64,000 nt of DNA from Paraburkholderia atlantica (lineage in GTDB: Bacteria; Pseudomonadota; Gammaproteobacteria; Burkholderiales; Burkholderiaceae): positions 1 through 64,000 of the forward strand of contig NZ_WHNQ01000010.1 in NCBI RefSeq assembly GCF_009362785.1, given 5' to 3'. This document shows positions 8,701-17,994 of the stretch, piece by piece (position 1 is the stretch's first letter; each line of letters begins with the position of its first letter). Both the position numbers and the translations under genes were made by a program. The notes under the pieces are model-generated. The model worked only from the letters and a program-made list of their open reading frames with translations. It did no database searches and was not told where the DNA came from.

Positions 8701-9348
8701 AAGCGCGCCGACTATCTAACCGCCTGGCAGAACAGTGCGTACGCAGAGCGCTATCGCGCGCTGGTGTCGCAGGTGCGGACCGCCGAAGAAGCGCTCGATT
8801 CCGCCGACGGCCAAATGCCGCTGACCGAGGCGGTCGCGAAGAACCTGCACAAGCTGATGGCGTACAAGGACGAATACGAAGTCGCGCGTCTGTACAGCGA
8901 CCCGGCGTTCATCGAAAAGCTGAACGCGACGTTCGAAGGCGACTGGAAGCTGCATCTGCATCTCGCACCGCCGACGCTATCGAAGAAGGACGCGCACGGC
9001 CATCTGGTGAAGAAGAAGTACGGTCCGTGGATGTTCCGCGCGATGCACGTGCTCGCGAAGCTCAAGTTCCTGCGCGGCACCGCGCTCGACGTGTTCGGCA
9101 ACACCGAGGAGCGCCGCACCGAGCGCGCGCTGATCGGCGAATACGAGGCATTGGTGCGTGAATTGATCGGCGGACTGACTGCGCAGAAGCGCGATCTCGC
9201 GGTCGAGCTGGCGAACCTACCCGACGGCATCCGTGGATATGGGCACGTGAAGGAGAACAACCTGAAAGGCGTGCGCATCAAGTGGAACGAGCTGCTCACG
9301 CGTTGGCGTTCGCACGATGCAGGCAAGACGACGCAGCACGCGGCTTGA
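5749..9348 (+). CDS. ior: Indolepyruvate ferredoxin oxidoreductase, single-chain
   Basis: This 1199-residue enzyme oxidatively decarboxylates arylpyruvates (indole-, phenyl- and 4-hydroxyphenylpyruvate) to arylacetyl-CoA with thiamine diphosphate and Fe-S clusters. The N-terminal third is the pyrimidine-binding/transketolase-like part. Residues about 455-640 form the thiamine-binding part (WFCSGCPHNTST, NLGDGTYFHSG). Residues 663-677 carry a cluster motif (CEGCGDCSVKSNC). The gamma-subunit domain starts near 748 (VTGVGGTGVVTIGALLG). Archaea split this into IorA and IorB; a fused form is usual in proteobacteria. GGAGGAG lies before the ATG. With paa and hppD nearby, its phenylacetyl-CoA product could enter the paa pathway directly. 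Confidence 0.93.
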   Translation: MNAPLDAGQRASLEAALSSVTLDDKYTLDRGRAYMSGIQALVRLPMLQQERDRAAGLNTAGFISGYRGSPLGGLDQSLWKAKKHLSAHQVVFQPGVNEDLAATAVWGSQQVNLYPSAKYDGVFSMWYGKGPGVDRSADVFKHANSAGSSRHGGVLVLAGDDHAAKSSTLAHQSEHVFKACGLPVLFPSNVQEYLDFGLHGWAMSRYSGLWVAMKCVTDVVESSASVDIDPHRTSIILPEDFVMPDGGLNIRWPDPPLVQEARLLDYKWYAGLAYVRANKLDRVEIDSPHARFGIMTGGKAYLDVRQALTDLGLDDETCSRIGIRLYKVGCVWPLEAQGAQAFARGLDEILVVEEKRQILEYAIKEELYNWPDAQRPRVFGKFDEKDGAGGEWSVPMGNWLLPAHYELSPAIIAKAIATRLDKFDLPSDVRARIAARIAVIEAKEKALARPRVEVERKPWFCSGCPHNTSTNVPEGSRAMAGIGCHYMTVWMDRSTSTFSQMGGEGVAWIGQAPFTNDKHVFANLGDGTYFHSGLLAIRAAIASKANITYKLLYNDAVAMTGGQPVDGVLTVPQITHQLAAEGATKIVIVTDDPQKYAANVGLAPGVDIHHRDQLDDVQRQLREVPGTTILIYDQTCATEKRRRRKRGAYPDPARRVVINEAVCEGCGDCSVKSNCLSVEPLDTEYGTKRQINQSTCNKDFSCVNGFCPSFVSVEGGQLRKPKAASGAGAEMPPVPDPELPSIERPYGVLVTGVGGTGVVTIGALLGMAAHLENKGVTVLDVTGLAQKGGAVMSHVQIANQPADIHATRIAMGEASLVIGCDAIVTASDECVSRMQANRTRVVLNSAHTPTAELIKNPNWRFPGSSTEADVRAAAGDDNVSAVDANHFAVALLGDAIYTNPFVLGYAWQRGWVPLTHESLIRAIELNNVQVEKNRAAFEWGRRAAHDLAAVRKLAQTQGRGESADSASGKIIALHTPKALDTLIDKRADYLTAWQNSAYAERYRALVSQVRTAEEALDSADGQMPLTEAVAKNLHKLMAYKDEYEVARLYSDPAFIEKLNATFEGDWKLHLHLAPPTLSKKDAHGHLVKKKYGPWMFRAMHVLAKLKFLRGTALDVFGNTEERRTERALIGEYEALVRELIGGLTAQKRDLAVELANLPDGIRGYGHVKENNLKGVRIKWNELLTRWRSHDAGKTTQHAA

Positions 9349-9370
9349 TCGACTCTGGCAGTTGGACTGA

Positions 9371-9405
9371 AAAGCGGCGGTCTTCACGGACCGCCGCTTT
9401 TTTTT
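9371..9405 (+). terminator. Terminator of the indolepyruvate oxidoreductase gene
   Basis: GCGGCGGTC (9374-9382) pairs perfectly with GACCGCCGC (9389-9397), and eight Ts follow. Confidence 0.9.
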
Positions 9406-9412
9406 CGGGCGC

Positions 9413-9445
9413 AAAAAAACGCTACGAAACCGGAGTTTCGTAGCG
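9413..9445 (-). terminator. Terminator of maeB
   Basis: CGCTACGAAAC and GTTTCGTAGCG form a perfect 11-bp stem around CGGA. On the minus strand it ends in seven Ts, downstream of maeB. It stands tail to tail with the previous terminator. Confidence 0.88.
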
Positions 9446-9508
9446 CTTTTACCGAGGCCGTTGCGCGCGCGTTACTGCCGCGCCCGCTTCAACCTCACGC
9501 GATGCACG

Positions 9509-11791
9509 TTACTTCGCGTTCACCGACCTGCGCGCGTTCGCCGAAGCGACCGCCGTCATGTTGATGATCCGGCGCACGGTCGCGGCCGGCGTCAGGATGT
9601 GCACCGGCTTTTCCGCGCCGAGCAGGAACGGTCCGACCGTCACGCCCTCGCCGCCCACGACCTTCAGCAGGTTGTATGCGATGTTCGCCGCTTCGACGTT
9701 CGGCATGATCAGCAGGTTCGCTTCGCCGGCGAGCGTCGTGCCTGGGAACGCGGCCTTGCGGATCGCCTCCGACAGCGCCGCGTCACCGTGCATTTCACCG
9801 TCGATTTCGAGCGACGGCGCGCGTTGCGTGATCAGCTTGCGCGCCGCGGCCATGCGCTGCGACGACGACGACGGCGCGCTGCCAAAGTTCGAGTTCGACA
9901 GCAGCGCGACCTTCGGCGTGATACCGAACTTCTCGATTTCGCGCGCGGCGAGCATCGTCATGTCGGCGAGTTGCTCGGCGGTCGGCACTTCGTTCACGTA
10001 CGTGTCGCAGATGAACAGGTTGCGGCCCGGCAGCATCAGCAGGTTCATCGCGGCGAAGTTATCGACGTTGTCGGCCTTGCCGAGCACCTGCTCGATGAAG
10101 TTCAGGTGCGTGTGGTACTGGCCGATCATGCCGCAGATCATGCCGTCCGCATCCCCAAGATGCACGAGGATCGCGCCGATCAGCGTGTTGAACTTGCGCA
10201 TCGCGGCCTTCGCGACGTCGGGCGTCACGCCTTCGCGCGCGCCGATTTCGTGATAAGCCTGCCAGCTCTTGTGATAGCGCGGATCGTCTTCCGGATCGAC
10301 GATTTCGACGTCTTCGCCGCACTTGAGCTTCGAGCCCATCTTCTTCAGACGCATCTCGATCACCGACGGACGGCCGACCAGGATCGGCTTCGCGATCTTT
10401 TCGAGCAGCACGAACTGCGCGGCGCGCAGCACGCGCTCGTCTTCGCCTTCCGCGAACACGATGCGCGCCGGTGCCGACTTCGCCGCCGCGAAGACCGGCC
10501 GCATCACCATGCCCGAACGGTAGACGGTCGCGCCGAGCTGCTCGCGGTACGCGTCCATGTCCTGGATCGGACGGGTCGCGACGCCCGAATCCATCGCGGC
10601 CTGCGCGACGGCCGGCGCGATCTTGATGATCAGGCGCGGATCGAACGGCTTCGGAATCAGGTATTCGGGACCGAATTCGAGCGAGTGGCCTTCGTAGGCC
10701 TTCGCGACTTCATCGCCCTGGTCGGTTTCCTCGGCCAGCTCGGCGATCGCGCGCACGCACGCGAGCTTCATTTCCTCGGTGATCGTCGTCGCGCCGACGT
10801 CTAGCGCGCCGCGGAAGATGAACGGGAAGCACAGCACGTTGTTGACCTGGTTCGGATAGTCCGAACGGCCGGTCGCGATGATGCAGTCCGGGCGCACCTT
10901 GCGCGCTTCTTCCGGACGGATTTCCGGCTCGGGGTTCGCCAGCGCGAGAATCAGCGGCTGCGAGCCCATTTCGGCGACCATCTCCGGCTTCAGCACGCCG
11001 GCGCTCGAGCAGCCGAGGAACACGTCGGCGCCACGGATCGCATCGGCGAGCGAGCGCGCTTCGGTGTGCGCCGCATAGCGTTCCTTCGACGGATCGAGGT
11101 TGCCGCGCCCTTCGTAGATCACGCCCTTCGAGTCGGCGACGATAATGTTCTTCTTCGACAGACCGAGATTGACGAGCAGATCCAGACACGCAATCGCCGC
11201 CGCGCCCGCGCCCGAACAGACCAGCTTCACTTCGTCGAGTTTCTTGCCGACCACTTTGAGGCCGTTCAGGATCGCCGCCGACGCGATGATCGCGGTGCCG
11301 TGCTGATCGTCGTGGAAGACCGGAATCTTCATACGTTCGCGCAGCTTCTTCTCGATGTAGAAGCACTCGGGCGCCTTGATGTCCTCGAGGTTGATGCCCC
11401 CCAGCGTGGGCTCGAGCATCGCGATCGCCTCGACGAGCTTGTCCGGATCGGATTCGGAGAGCTCGATGTCAAACACGTCGATCCCCGCGAACTTCTTGAA
11501 CAGACACCCCTTGCCTTCCATCACCGGCTTCGCGGCGAGCGGGCCGATATTGCCGAGGCCGAGCACGGCGGTACCGTTCGTGATCACACCGACCAGGTTG
11601 CCGCGCGACGTGTACTTCTGCGCGTCGAGCGGTTCCTCGTGAATCGCCATACAGGCTGCGGCCACGCCCGGCGAATACGCGAGCGACAAATCCAGCTGGT
11701 TCGACAGCGGCTTGGTGGGCGTCACCGAAATCTTGCCAGGTTTCGGATTCTGGTGATATGCGAGAGCGCTTTGCTTGAGTTGTTCGTCCAT
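9509..11791 (-). CDS. maeB: NADP-dependent malic enzyme (MaeB type, with phosphotransacetylase-like domain)
   Basis: This protein decarboxylates malate to pyruvate with NADP and supplies NADPH. It is 760 residues, the size of the hybrid MaeB class. Residues about 1-420 are the malic enzyme: the substrate loop [12 protein letters not shown], the catalytic segment HDDQHGTAI, and the NADP Rossmann motif [15 protein letters not shown]. The remainder is a phosphate acetyltransferase-like domain ([19 protein letters not shown] near residue 440), thought to be regulatory rather than catalytic in this class. The ORF is open 73 codons further upstream, but the family begins at [13 protein letters not shown]. 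Confidence 0.95.
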   Translation of the reverse strand: MDEQLKQSALAYHQNPKPGKISVTPTKPLSNQLDLSLAYSPGVAAACMAIHEEPLDAQKYTSRGNLVGVITNGTAVLGLGNIGPLAAKPVMEGKGCLFKKFAGIDVFDIELSESDPDKLVEAIAMLEPTLGGINLEDIKAPECFYIEKKLRERMKIPVFHDDQHGTAIIASAAILNGLKVVGKKLDEVKLVCSGAGAAAIACLDLLVNLGLSKKNIIVADSKGVIYEGRGNLDPSKERYAAHTEARSLADAIRGADVFLGCSSAGVLKPEMVAEMGSQPLILALANPEPEIRPEEARKVRPDCIIATGRSDYPNQVNNVLCFPFIFRGALDVGATTITEEMKLACVRAIAELAEETDQGDEVAKAYEGHSLEFGPEYLIPKPFDPRLIIKIAPAVAQAAMDSGVATRPIQDMDAYREQLGATVYRSGMVMRPVFAAAKSAPARIVFAEGEDERVLRAAQFVLLEKIAKPILVGRPSVIEMRLKKMGSKLKCGEDVEIVDPEDDPRYHKSWQAYHEIGAREGVTPDVAKAAMRKFNTLIGAILVHLGDADGMICGMIGQYHTHLNFIEQVLGKADNVDNFAAMNLLMLPGRNLFICDTYVNEVPTAEQLADMTMLAAREIEKFGITPKVALLSNSNFGSAPSSSSQRMAAARKLITQRAPSLEIDGEMHGDAALSEAIRKAAFPGTTLAGEANLLIMPNVEAANIAYNLLKVVGGEGVTVGPFLLGAEKPVHILTPAATVRRIINMTAVASANARRSVNAK

Positions 11792-12084
11792 TTCTAGGCC
11801 TGCGAGACGTAAGTGATTGGGCCCGGCGCCCCACACCGTTGCGGCGTTTTCATCTGTCGAATGGATAGCCGACCGAGGTGGTTTTCGCACGCGCCCGGCA
11901 AGGCACGATGGCTTACCTCGACGAAGACGGGACGATGTGGAATGCTTCGCGGGTCGATCAGTGTACACCCCGGAAGTGTCGATGCACTGAGTGGTTAACA
12001 GAACTCGCAATTGGCGAAATAGCCGCTATAAATGCAGAGTCGCTGCATCTGGCAGTGTTCTTCCGCCATGTGGCGGCGACACGC
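11792..12084. other. maeB upstream region
   Basis: This 293-bp gap lies between the MFS gene end and the maeB start, both on the minus strand, and should contain the maeB promoter. A TGCAG/CTGCA stem at about 12035-12050 is the only structure I see. No convincing promoter or rho-independent terminator stands out. Confidence 0.35.
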
Positions 12085-13338
12085 TTAGTCGAGCTCGGCG
12101 CCGCGTCGTTCAGGGATCAGAAATAGTGTCGCGAAGATGTCGAGCAGGTAAATCGACGCGAGCAGCGCGAGCGCCGCGCCGAACGAGTAGCGCGCCGCCA
12201 ACGCGCCCACCACCACCGGCCCAAAGCCGCCCACGGCCCGGCCGGCGTTGAACAGCACGTTTTGCGCGGTAGCGCGCGCATCGGTTGGATAGAGCTCCGA
12301 AATCAGCGCGCCATAGCCGCCGATCATGCCGTTGACGAACACCCCCATCGCCGCGCCGCCGAACAGCAAGGCCATCGGCGTCGTCAGTTGCGCATACACG
12401 AACACCATCACGACGGCGCCCGCCTGGTAGAACAGGAACGTCGGCTTGCGGCCGAAGCGGTCGGCGGCGATGCCGAATAGCCAGATGCCGGCCGCCATGC
12501 CGAGAATCGTCGCGGCGGTCCATAGCCCCGATCTGGTCAGCGAATAGCCGAAGGTCTTCGACAGATAACTCGGCAGCCAGATCATCAGCCCGTAATAGCC
12601 GAAGTTCTGCACCGAGCACAGGATCGTTACGCCGAGGCTCGCGCGCGTCGTGCGCGCATCGACGAACAGCAGTTTCAGCGGCAGCCTGCGCATACCGCGC
12701 GCGACGCGCTGGTTGAAAAGCGCCGGCTCCTCGACGCGGCGCCGCACGAAAAACGACATGACCGCCGGCAGCAGCCCGAGCGCGAACATGCCGCGCCAGC
12801 CGATCACCGGCAACAACAGTGGCGTCAGCAACGCGGCCGCCAGCACGCCGAGCTGCCAGCCAAGCCCGACATACGACGACACCCGCGCCCGCTGCGACGC
12901 CGGCCACGCTTCGGCGACCAGCGTCATGCCGATGCCGAATTCGCCGCCCAGCCCGATGCCGGCGATGGTCCGGTAGATCAGCAGGTCCGTGTAGCCCTGC
13001 GCGAGCGCGCACAGGCCGGTGAACACCGCGAAGATCAGGATCGTCCACGTCAGCATGCGCACGCGGCCGAAATAATCGCTGAGCACGCCGAACAGCACGC
13101 CGCCCGCGACTGCGCCGATCAGCGTCCATGTGACCAGCGCGCCGGCCTGCGACGAACTCAGATGCAGGTCGGCGGCGATCACCGGCAGCATGAAGCCGAG
13201 GATCAGCAGATCGAAGCCGTCCATCGCATAGCCCAGCACCGACGCAAGCAGCGCGCGGCCCGCATGGCCCGGCTTGACGGCGGGGCGGGTATCGGGGGCG
13301 ACGGCAGAGGCGGGTGGAGCGGCGTTCATTGAAAGCAT
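12085..13338 (-). CDS. MFS transporter, aromatic acid:H+ symporter (AAHS)-like
   Basis: This 417-residue membrane protein has about 12 predicted helices. The first helix carries YAMDGFDLLILGFMLP, the DGxD motif typical of the AAHS family (PcaK, BenK type), and the loop after helix 2 has GVLSDYFGRVRML, the general MFS signature. A second GIAADRFGRKPTF repeat lies near the middle. The substrate is probably a carboxylate, perhaps an aromatic acid, which would suit the catabolic genes nearby; sequence alone cannot settle it. Two in-frame ATGs (13338 and 13329) are possible and neither has a strong Shine-Dalgarno sequence. Confidence 0.88.
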   Translation of the reverse strand: MLSMNAAPPASAVAPDTRPAVKPGHAGRALLASVLGYAMDGFDLLILGFMLPVIAADLHLSSSQAGALVTWTLIGAVAGGVLFGVLSDYFGRVRMLTWTILIFAVFTGLCALAQGYTDLLIYRTIAGIGLGGEFGIGMTLVAEAWPASQRARVSSYVGLGWQLGVLAAALLTPLLLPVIGWRGMFALGLLPAVMSFFVRRRVEEPALFNQRVARGMRRLPLKLLFVDARTTRASLGVTILCSVQNFGYYGLMIWLPSYLSKTFGYSLTRSGLWTAATILGMAAGIWLFGIAADRFGRKPTFLFYQAGAVVMVFVYAQLTTPMALLFGGAAMGVFVNGMIGGYGALISELYPTDARATAQNVLFNAGRAVGGFGPVVVGALAARYSFGAALALLASIYLLDIFATLFLIPERRGAELD

Positions 13339-13642
13339 TCCGTAGGTCTGAAGGCGTCTGCGTGGGCAGCGGCCCGGGGAAAGTCGCGTGAGTGTAAAGG
13401 CGGCCCCAGCCAGTCACAAGACGATGCGCGCGCCGAAGCGCCCGCCGGCGGCGGCGCCGCGCACGACGGCCTCCTCGGTGCGACCCATTTCAGGTAAAAT
13501 AACCGCCCACGCGCGCAGCAAAAGCCGGTCTGTGCTCGTCCCCCGGCCGCGTATCCCGCCCAGCATGGCGCGGCATACCCCGCTTGCTGCGCCACCGGGC
13601 CCAGCGCCCGCTTCTCCCCCGCTCACTCCGAAGGATCCGCCC
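13339..13642. other. Divergent MFS/pyrE intergenic region
   Basis: This 304-bp gap is very GC-rich and contains no second gene. TAAAAT at 13495-13500 is a candidate pyrE -10 box, but no matching -35 element is visible. The pyrE leader would then be about 135 nt. I do not see an attenuator hairpin followed by a T tract in it. Confidence 0.4.
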
Positions 13643-14329
13643 ATGACAGGCTTCGATCGCCAGACGATCTCCGACACCACCGCCAAAATGCTGCTCGAAG
13701 TGCAAGCAGTGCATTTCAACGCGGAGAAACCGTATATTTTCACGTCCGGCTGGGCGAGCCCGGTGTATATCGACTGCCGCAAGCTGATCTCGTATCCGCG
13801 CGTGCGCCGCGGCCTGATGGAAATGGCCGAAGCGACGATCCTGCGCGACGTCGGCTATGAGCAGATCGACGCGGTCGCCGGCGGCGAAACCGCGGGCATC
13901 CCGTTCGCGGCATGGCTGTCCGACCGCCTGATGGTGCCGATGCAATACGTGCGCAAGAAGCCGAAGGGTTTCGGCCGCAACGCGCAGATCGAAGGTCTGC
14001 TGACCGAAGGCCAGCGCGTGCTGCTCGTCGAAGACCTGACGACCGACAGCCGCAGCAAGATCAACTTCATCAACGCACTGCGCACCGCCGGTGCGACGGT
14101 GAACCATTGCTTCGTGCTGTTCCACTACAACATCTTCAAAGAAAGCGTGTCGGTGCTGAAAGACATCGACGTCGATCTGCACGCGCTCGCCACGTGGTGG
14201 GACGTGCTGCGCGTCGCGAAGCAAAACAACTACTTCGACACGAAGACGATCGACGAAGTGGAGAAATTTCTGCACGCGCCGGCCGAGTGGTCCGCCGCGC
14301 ACGGCGGTGCGACGTCTGCGCCGCAATAA
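13643..14329 (+). CDS. pyrE: Orotate phosphoribosyltransferase
   Basis: This enzyme joins orotate to PRPP to make orotidine 5'-phosphate in pyrimidine synthesis. It is 228 residues. The PRPP-binding motif is seen as [15 protein letters not shown] (about residues 127-141). The catalytic loop region includes [17 protein letters not shown]. The frame is open upstream for 85 codons, but that stretch is GC-rich low-complexity sequence, and the ATG at 13643 gives the normal family N-terminus. It is monocistronic with a strong terminator downstream. Confidence 0.95.
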   Translation: MTGFDRQTISDTTAKMLLEVQAVHFNAEKPYIFTSGWASPVYIDCRKLISYPRVRRGLMEMAEATILRDVGYEQIDAVAGGETAGIPFAAWLSDRLMVPMQYVRKKPKGFGRNAQIEGLLTEGQRVLLVEDLTTDSRSKINFINALRTAGATVNHCFVLFHYNIFKESVSVLKDIDVDLHALATWWDVLRVAKQNNYFDTKTIDEVEKFLHAPAEWSAAHGGATSAPQ

Positions 14330-14384
14330 AGCCATCTCGGTAAAACAGTGACAATAAAAATGTAGCCGCTTTATGCGCATTGAA

Positions 14385-14422
14385 TAAAAAAGCCGCCTGT
14401 TGCGAAACAGGCGGCTTTTTTC
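14385..14422 (+). terminator. pyrE terminator
   Basis: AGCCGCCTGTT (14391-14401) pairs perfectly with AACAGGCGGCT (14406-14416). An A tract precedes and a T tract follows, so it may also stop the converging response-regulator transcript. Confidence 0.9.
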
Positions 14423-14489
14423 TTATCGCCGATTGTTAATTGCCGCTTGCTTTTCGGTCATTACCCGGCGGGCGAAACGAGGCGCGATA

Positions 14490-15179
14490 TCAGGACTCGT
14501 TCGCGATGCTCCTGGTCGAATTCGACGACAGATTCAGCAAACCATTGCTCTGCGCATACTGGAATAGTTGGGAGTCTCGATCGATTCCGAGCTTGCGCAT
14601 GGCCGCATTCTTCTGCGTGCTGATCGTCTTGATGCTGCGATTCAAACGCTCCGAAATTTCCTTGATCGTCATACCCGACACGAACAGGCGCACGACTTCG
14701 AGTTCGCGCCTCGACAGCTTCGAGTCGTCGCGCATGCCGGCTGAATTGACCCGCAATCCATCGAGCACCGCCTTCACCGACGGGCTCATATACGTCATGC
14801 GACGGCCGACGTGCTGTACCGCAAGCGCAATATGGCTTAGATCGTCCGACTTGTTCACGACGGACGTCACGCCAAGCTCCTTGAGCCGTTTGAGCAAGGC
14901 GGCATTCTCGAGCATGGTGAGTACGACAATCGGCAGGTTCGGGAAATTGCGGCGCAAATAGTCGATCAGTTGCAGGCCATCGCCGTACTGACCGCCGGGC
15001 ATGGCCAGGTCGGTGACGAGCACGTCGCATCCGGTGGATTGCAACAACTTGATGAGTTCAGTCGACTGTCTTGCGCGCCCAACGACTTGCATACCGGGAA
15101 ATTTATGCAGCGCATTTTCAGCACCAAACAGAATGACCGGATGATCGTCTGCCACCACGACCCTGAGTGAAACTTGCAT
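14490..15179 (-). CDS. RcsB-like NarL/FixJ response regulator, orphan
   Basis: This is a 229-residue response regulator. The receiver domain has the acidic pair in VVADDHP (residues 11-12) and the phosphoacceptor Asp57 in VTDLAMPGG. The C-terminal LuxR helix-turn-helix is at about 165-215 (LSRRELEVVRLFVSGMT, LNRSIKTISTQKNAAM). As recalled, RcsB of enterobacteria has closely similar segments (ITDLSMPG, YGDG, LNRSIKTISSQK). No histidine kinase or RcsC/RcsD partner is encoded nearby. AGAGGAGGACG just before the ATG at 15179 sets the start. Targets are unknown; in enterobacteria RcsB controls capsule and motility. Confidence 0.9.
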   Translation of the reverse strand: MQVSLRVVVADDHPVILFGAENALHKFPGMQVVGRARQSTELIKLLQSTGCDVLVTDLAMPGGQYGDGLQLIDYLRRNFPNLPIVVLTMLENAALLKRLKELGVTSVVNKSDDLSHIALAVQHVGRRMTYMSPSVKAVLDGLRVNSAGMRDDSKLSRRELEVVRLFVSGMTIKEISERLNRSIKTISTQKNAAMRKLGIDRDSQLFQYAQSNGLLNLSSNSTRSIANES

Positions 15180-15448
15180 CGTCCTCCTCTGGACGGATAA
15201 ACCGGTCTCCACAACTTCTAACACTTCTTTCGACGCTCGCTATTTCAACGAGACAAATACAGCCAGGATCGCACGATATTCCTCTTACTATAGCTGATTT
15301 CCTATCTGCTAATTCCGCGGGACGCGAACATATTGCGTCGCAGAGCTAATCAGCGCTGATGTTAGACTTTATTCGACCTTGGGGCACAATTCAGGACAAC
15401 GACCATCGCGAGGACCCGCGCCTCGCGCCCTGACAGGAGAACCGGCAT

Positions 15449-16045
15449 ATGCGCATGCGTTGCCTGGTTGTTTCGTTGGCTTCATCTTGGCGGCATCGAT
15501 CGCTCCGCGTCGGCGCGATGCTCGCGCTTTTGGCGGCGCAGAGTGCCGGTGCGCGGGCCGACGAGCCGTTCACGCTGACTAGCGCGAGCGTGCGCGCGGG
15601 CGGTGCCGTGCAGAATGCGCAGGTGTTCGACCAGAACGACTGCAAGGGCGGCAACCGTTCACCACAGCTCTCATGGCGCGCCGCGCCGGCCGGTACGCGC
15701 GGCTTCGCGATCACGATGTTCGACGAGGATGCGCCGGGCCGCGGCTGGTGGCACTGGGCGGTCGCGGGCATCCCCGCCACGGTAGACAGCCTGCCCGAGA
15801 ATGCGAGTTCGTCCGGTTTCCTGCGCAAGCTCGGCGCAGTCGAAGCGCGCAACGACTTCGATACCGACGGCTATGGCGGCCCGTGCCCGCCGCCCGGCAA
15901 ACCGCATCGCTATATCATCACCGTGTACGCGCTGAACTCGGCCGATCTGCGTCTCGCGCAAGGACGTCCCGCGTTGATGTTCGAACACGAGATCGGCACG
16001 GCCGTGATCGGCAGCGCGAAGCTGGTGGTCAACTACGGGCGCTAG
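15449..16045 (+). CDS. YbhB/YbcL family (PEBP-like) protein, periplasmic
   Basis: This 198-residue protein has a signal peptide (hydrophobic GAMLALLAAQSAGARADE, cleavage after ARA near residue 38). The mature part is a phosphatidylethanolamine-binding fold, also called Raf kinase inhibitor-like. Family motifs include CKGGNRSPQLSW, FDEDAPGRGWWHW and YGGPCPPPGKPHRYI, which form the anion-binding pocket. The biological role of bacterial members is unsettled. It lies upstream of a flavodoxin-like oxidoreductase on the same strand, about 90 bp apart, and may share its transcript. Confidence 0.88.
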   Translation: MRMRCLVVSLASSWRHRSLRVGAMLALLAAQSAGARADEPFTLTSASVRAGGAVQNAQVFDQNDCKGGNRSPQLSWRAAPAGTRGFAITMFDEDAPGRGWWHWAVAGIPATVDSLPENASSSGFLRKLGAVEARNDFDTDGYGGPCPPPGKPHRYIITVYALNSADLRLAQGRPALMFEHEIGTAVIGSAKLVVNYGR

Positions 16046-16136
16046 CGGCGGCCATCGCGGTCGTCGTGGCGCACCGCCGCGCCGCGTCGCGTTTCATTTC
16101 CCGTTCACCTTGCTGACCGCCTTGCTGGAGCAGTCC

Positions 16137-16709
16137 ATGTCGAAGATCGTCATCGTTTATCACAGCGGCTACGGCCACACGAAGAAGGTCGCCGAAGCCG
16201 TGCTCGCGGGCGCGCTCGAAGCCGGTGCGCAGGCGAAGTTGATGCCGGTCGGCGAGCTCGACGACGCGTCGTGGGACGAACTCGCCGCCGCCGACGCGCT
16301 GATCTTCGGCGCGCCGACCTACATGGGCGGCCCGTCGGCCGACTTCAAGAAGTTCGCCGATGCGAGCTCGAAACCGTGGTTCGCGCAGGCGTGGAAAGAC
16401 AAGATCGCGGCCGGCTTCACGAATTCGGCGACGATGAACGGCGACAAGTTCTCGACGATCCAGTACTTCGTCACGCTGGCGATGCAGCACAGCATGATCT
16501 GGGCGGGCACCGGCATGATGCCGTCGAACACGAAGGCCGCGACGCGCAACGACTTGAACTTCGTCGGGGGCTTTACCGGACTGCTCACGCAATCGGCGGC
16601 CGATGCGTCGCCCGACGAAGCGCCGCCGCCGGGCGATCTCGAAACCGCGCGCCTGTTCGGCGCGCGCATTGCGGGCGTCACCGCGCGCTGGATCGCGGCG
16701 CGCGGGTGA
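16137..16709 (+). CDS. Flavodoxin-like NAD(P)H:quinone oxidoreductase (WrbA-related)
   Basis: This 190-residue FMN-binding protein of the flavodoxin/WrbA group has the phosphate-binding loop YHSGYGHTKKVA (residues 8-19) and a second FMN segment FGAPTYMGGPSADFK (about 60-74). Such enzymes reduce quinones by two electrons and protect against redox stress. GGAG lies nine bases before the ATG at 16137. The frame is open a further nine codons upstream without a ribosome site. Confidence 0.88.
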   Translation: MSKIVIVYHSGYGHTKKVAEAVLAGALEAGAQAKLMPVGELDDASWDELAAADALIFGAPTYMGGPSADFKKFADASSKPWFAQAWKDKIAAGFTNSATMNGDKFSTIQYFVTLAMQHSMIWAGTGMMPSNTKAATRNDLNFVGGFTGLLTQSAADASPDEAPPPGDLETARLFGARIAGVTARWIAARG

Positions 16710-16926
16710 TGGCAGAACCGGCTGAACGGCGCCGAAACGACGTCGCGCCGCATCTTTGGTCCATCTTCGGTCATCAGCCCGCATTCGCCGCGCAACGGGT
16801 CACGCCGATGTCACGTTGCGCGCGCATCGTCGTTTTTTCGCGCTGTGCCGCACGGTCGCGGCGATGACGTCTTAAAATAACGTTCCGGCGCGGCGTCGCG
16901 CCCCGTTTTCAGCGAGTGAGATTGAG

Positions 16927-17874
16927 ATGAGCACGAAAGTTTTTGTCGACGGACAGGAAGGCACGACCGGCCTGAAGATTTTTGAATACCTGTCGCAGCG
17001 CGCCGACGTCGAAATCCTGCGTATCGAAGAAGCGAAGCGCAAGGACCTCGACGAGCGCCGTCGTCTCATCAACGCATCGGACGTCACGTTCCTGTGTCTG
17101 CCTGACGTCGCCTCGCGCGAATCGGCTTCGCTCGTCGAGAACGACCGCACGGTGCTGATCGACGCGAGCACCGCGTTCCGCACCTCGCCCGACTGGGCGT
17201 ACGGCCTGCCTGAGCTGGCCCGTTCGCAGCGCGAGCGGCTGCGCACCGCCAAACGCATCGCCGTGCCGGGCTGCCACGCCTCGGCGTTCGTGCTCGCGAT
17301 GCGTCCGCTCGTCGAAGGCGGCGTCGTCGCGCCCGAGTTCGCCGCGCATGCCTACTCGATCACCGGTTACAGCGGCGGCGGCAAGAAGATGATTGCCGAC
17401 TACGAAGCCGGCGGCAACGACAGGCTGAAGAGCCCGCGCCCGTACGCGCTCGGCCTCACGCACAAGCATCTGCCCGAAATGGCCGCGCATACGGGCCTGA
17501 AGTCGGCGCCGATCTTCACGCCCATCGTCGGCGACTTCTACAAGGGCCTCGCGGTCACCACGTACTTCTCGCCGGGCCAGCTCGCGAAGGAGACGACGCC
17601 GCAGGACGTGCAGGCTCTGTTTGCCGAATACTACGCAGGCGAAGCGTTCGTGCACGTCGCACCGTTCGACGCCGACGCGAACCTCGACAACGGCTTCTTC
17701 GACGTGCAGGCGAATAACGACACCAATCGCGTCGACCTGTTCGTCTTCGGCAACGAGGAGCGCTTCGTGACCGTCGCGCGTCTGGACAATCTCGGCAAAG
17801 GTGCGTCGGGTGCGGCGATCCAATGTATGAATCTCGCGATCGGCGCGGCCGAAGACAGCGGTCTGAAACGCTAA
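16927..17874 (+). CDS. argC: N-acetyl-gamma-glutamyl-phosphate reductase, short (type 2) form
   Basis: This enzyme catalyses the third step of arginine synthesis, the NADPH reduction of N-acetylglutamyl phosphate. At 315 residues it is the shorter ArgC class. The N-terminus binds NADP ([18 protein letters not shown]). Cys116 in VPGCHASAF is the catalytic thiol, and the C-terminal part has the partner domain ([12 protein letters not shown]). GAGTGAGATTGAG upstream gives a weak ribosome site. It stands alone here, away from other arg genes, and has its own terminator. Confidence 0.95.
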   Translation: MSTKVFVDGQEGTTGLKIFEYLSQRADVEILRIEEAKRKDLDERRRLINASDVTFLCLPDVASRESASLVENDRTVLIDASTAFRTSPDWAYGLPELARSQRERLRTAKRIAVPGCHASAFVLAMRPLVEGGVVAPEFAAHAYSITGYSGGGKKMIADYEAGGNDRLKSPRPYALGLTHKHLPEMAAHTGLKSAPIFTPIVGDFYKGLAVTTYFSPGQLAKETTPQDVQALFAEYYAGEAFVHVAPFDADANLDNGFFDVQANNDTNRVDLFVFGNEERFVTVARLDNLGKGASGAAIQCMNLAIGAAEDSGLKR

Positions 17875-17910
17875 GCGAGTCGACCCGCGGACGTCGCCGC
17901 GACCCTACGA

Positions 17911-17941
17911 AAAAAGCCGGTCTTTGCAGACCGGCTTTTTT
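17911..17941. terminator. argC: argC terminator, bidirectional shape
   Basis: AGCCGGTCT (17915-17923) pairs with AGACCGGCT (17928-17936) around TTGC. The stem has A and T tracts on its two sides. Confidence 0.88.
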
Positions 17942-17994
17942 CGTTTTAATACCGCGAACCCGATCGTTTGCGCACCCGCGGGGGAATTCCGGGC

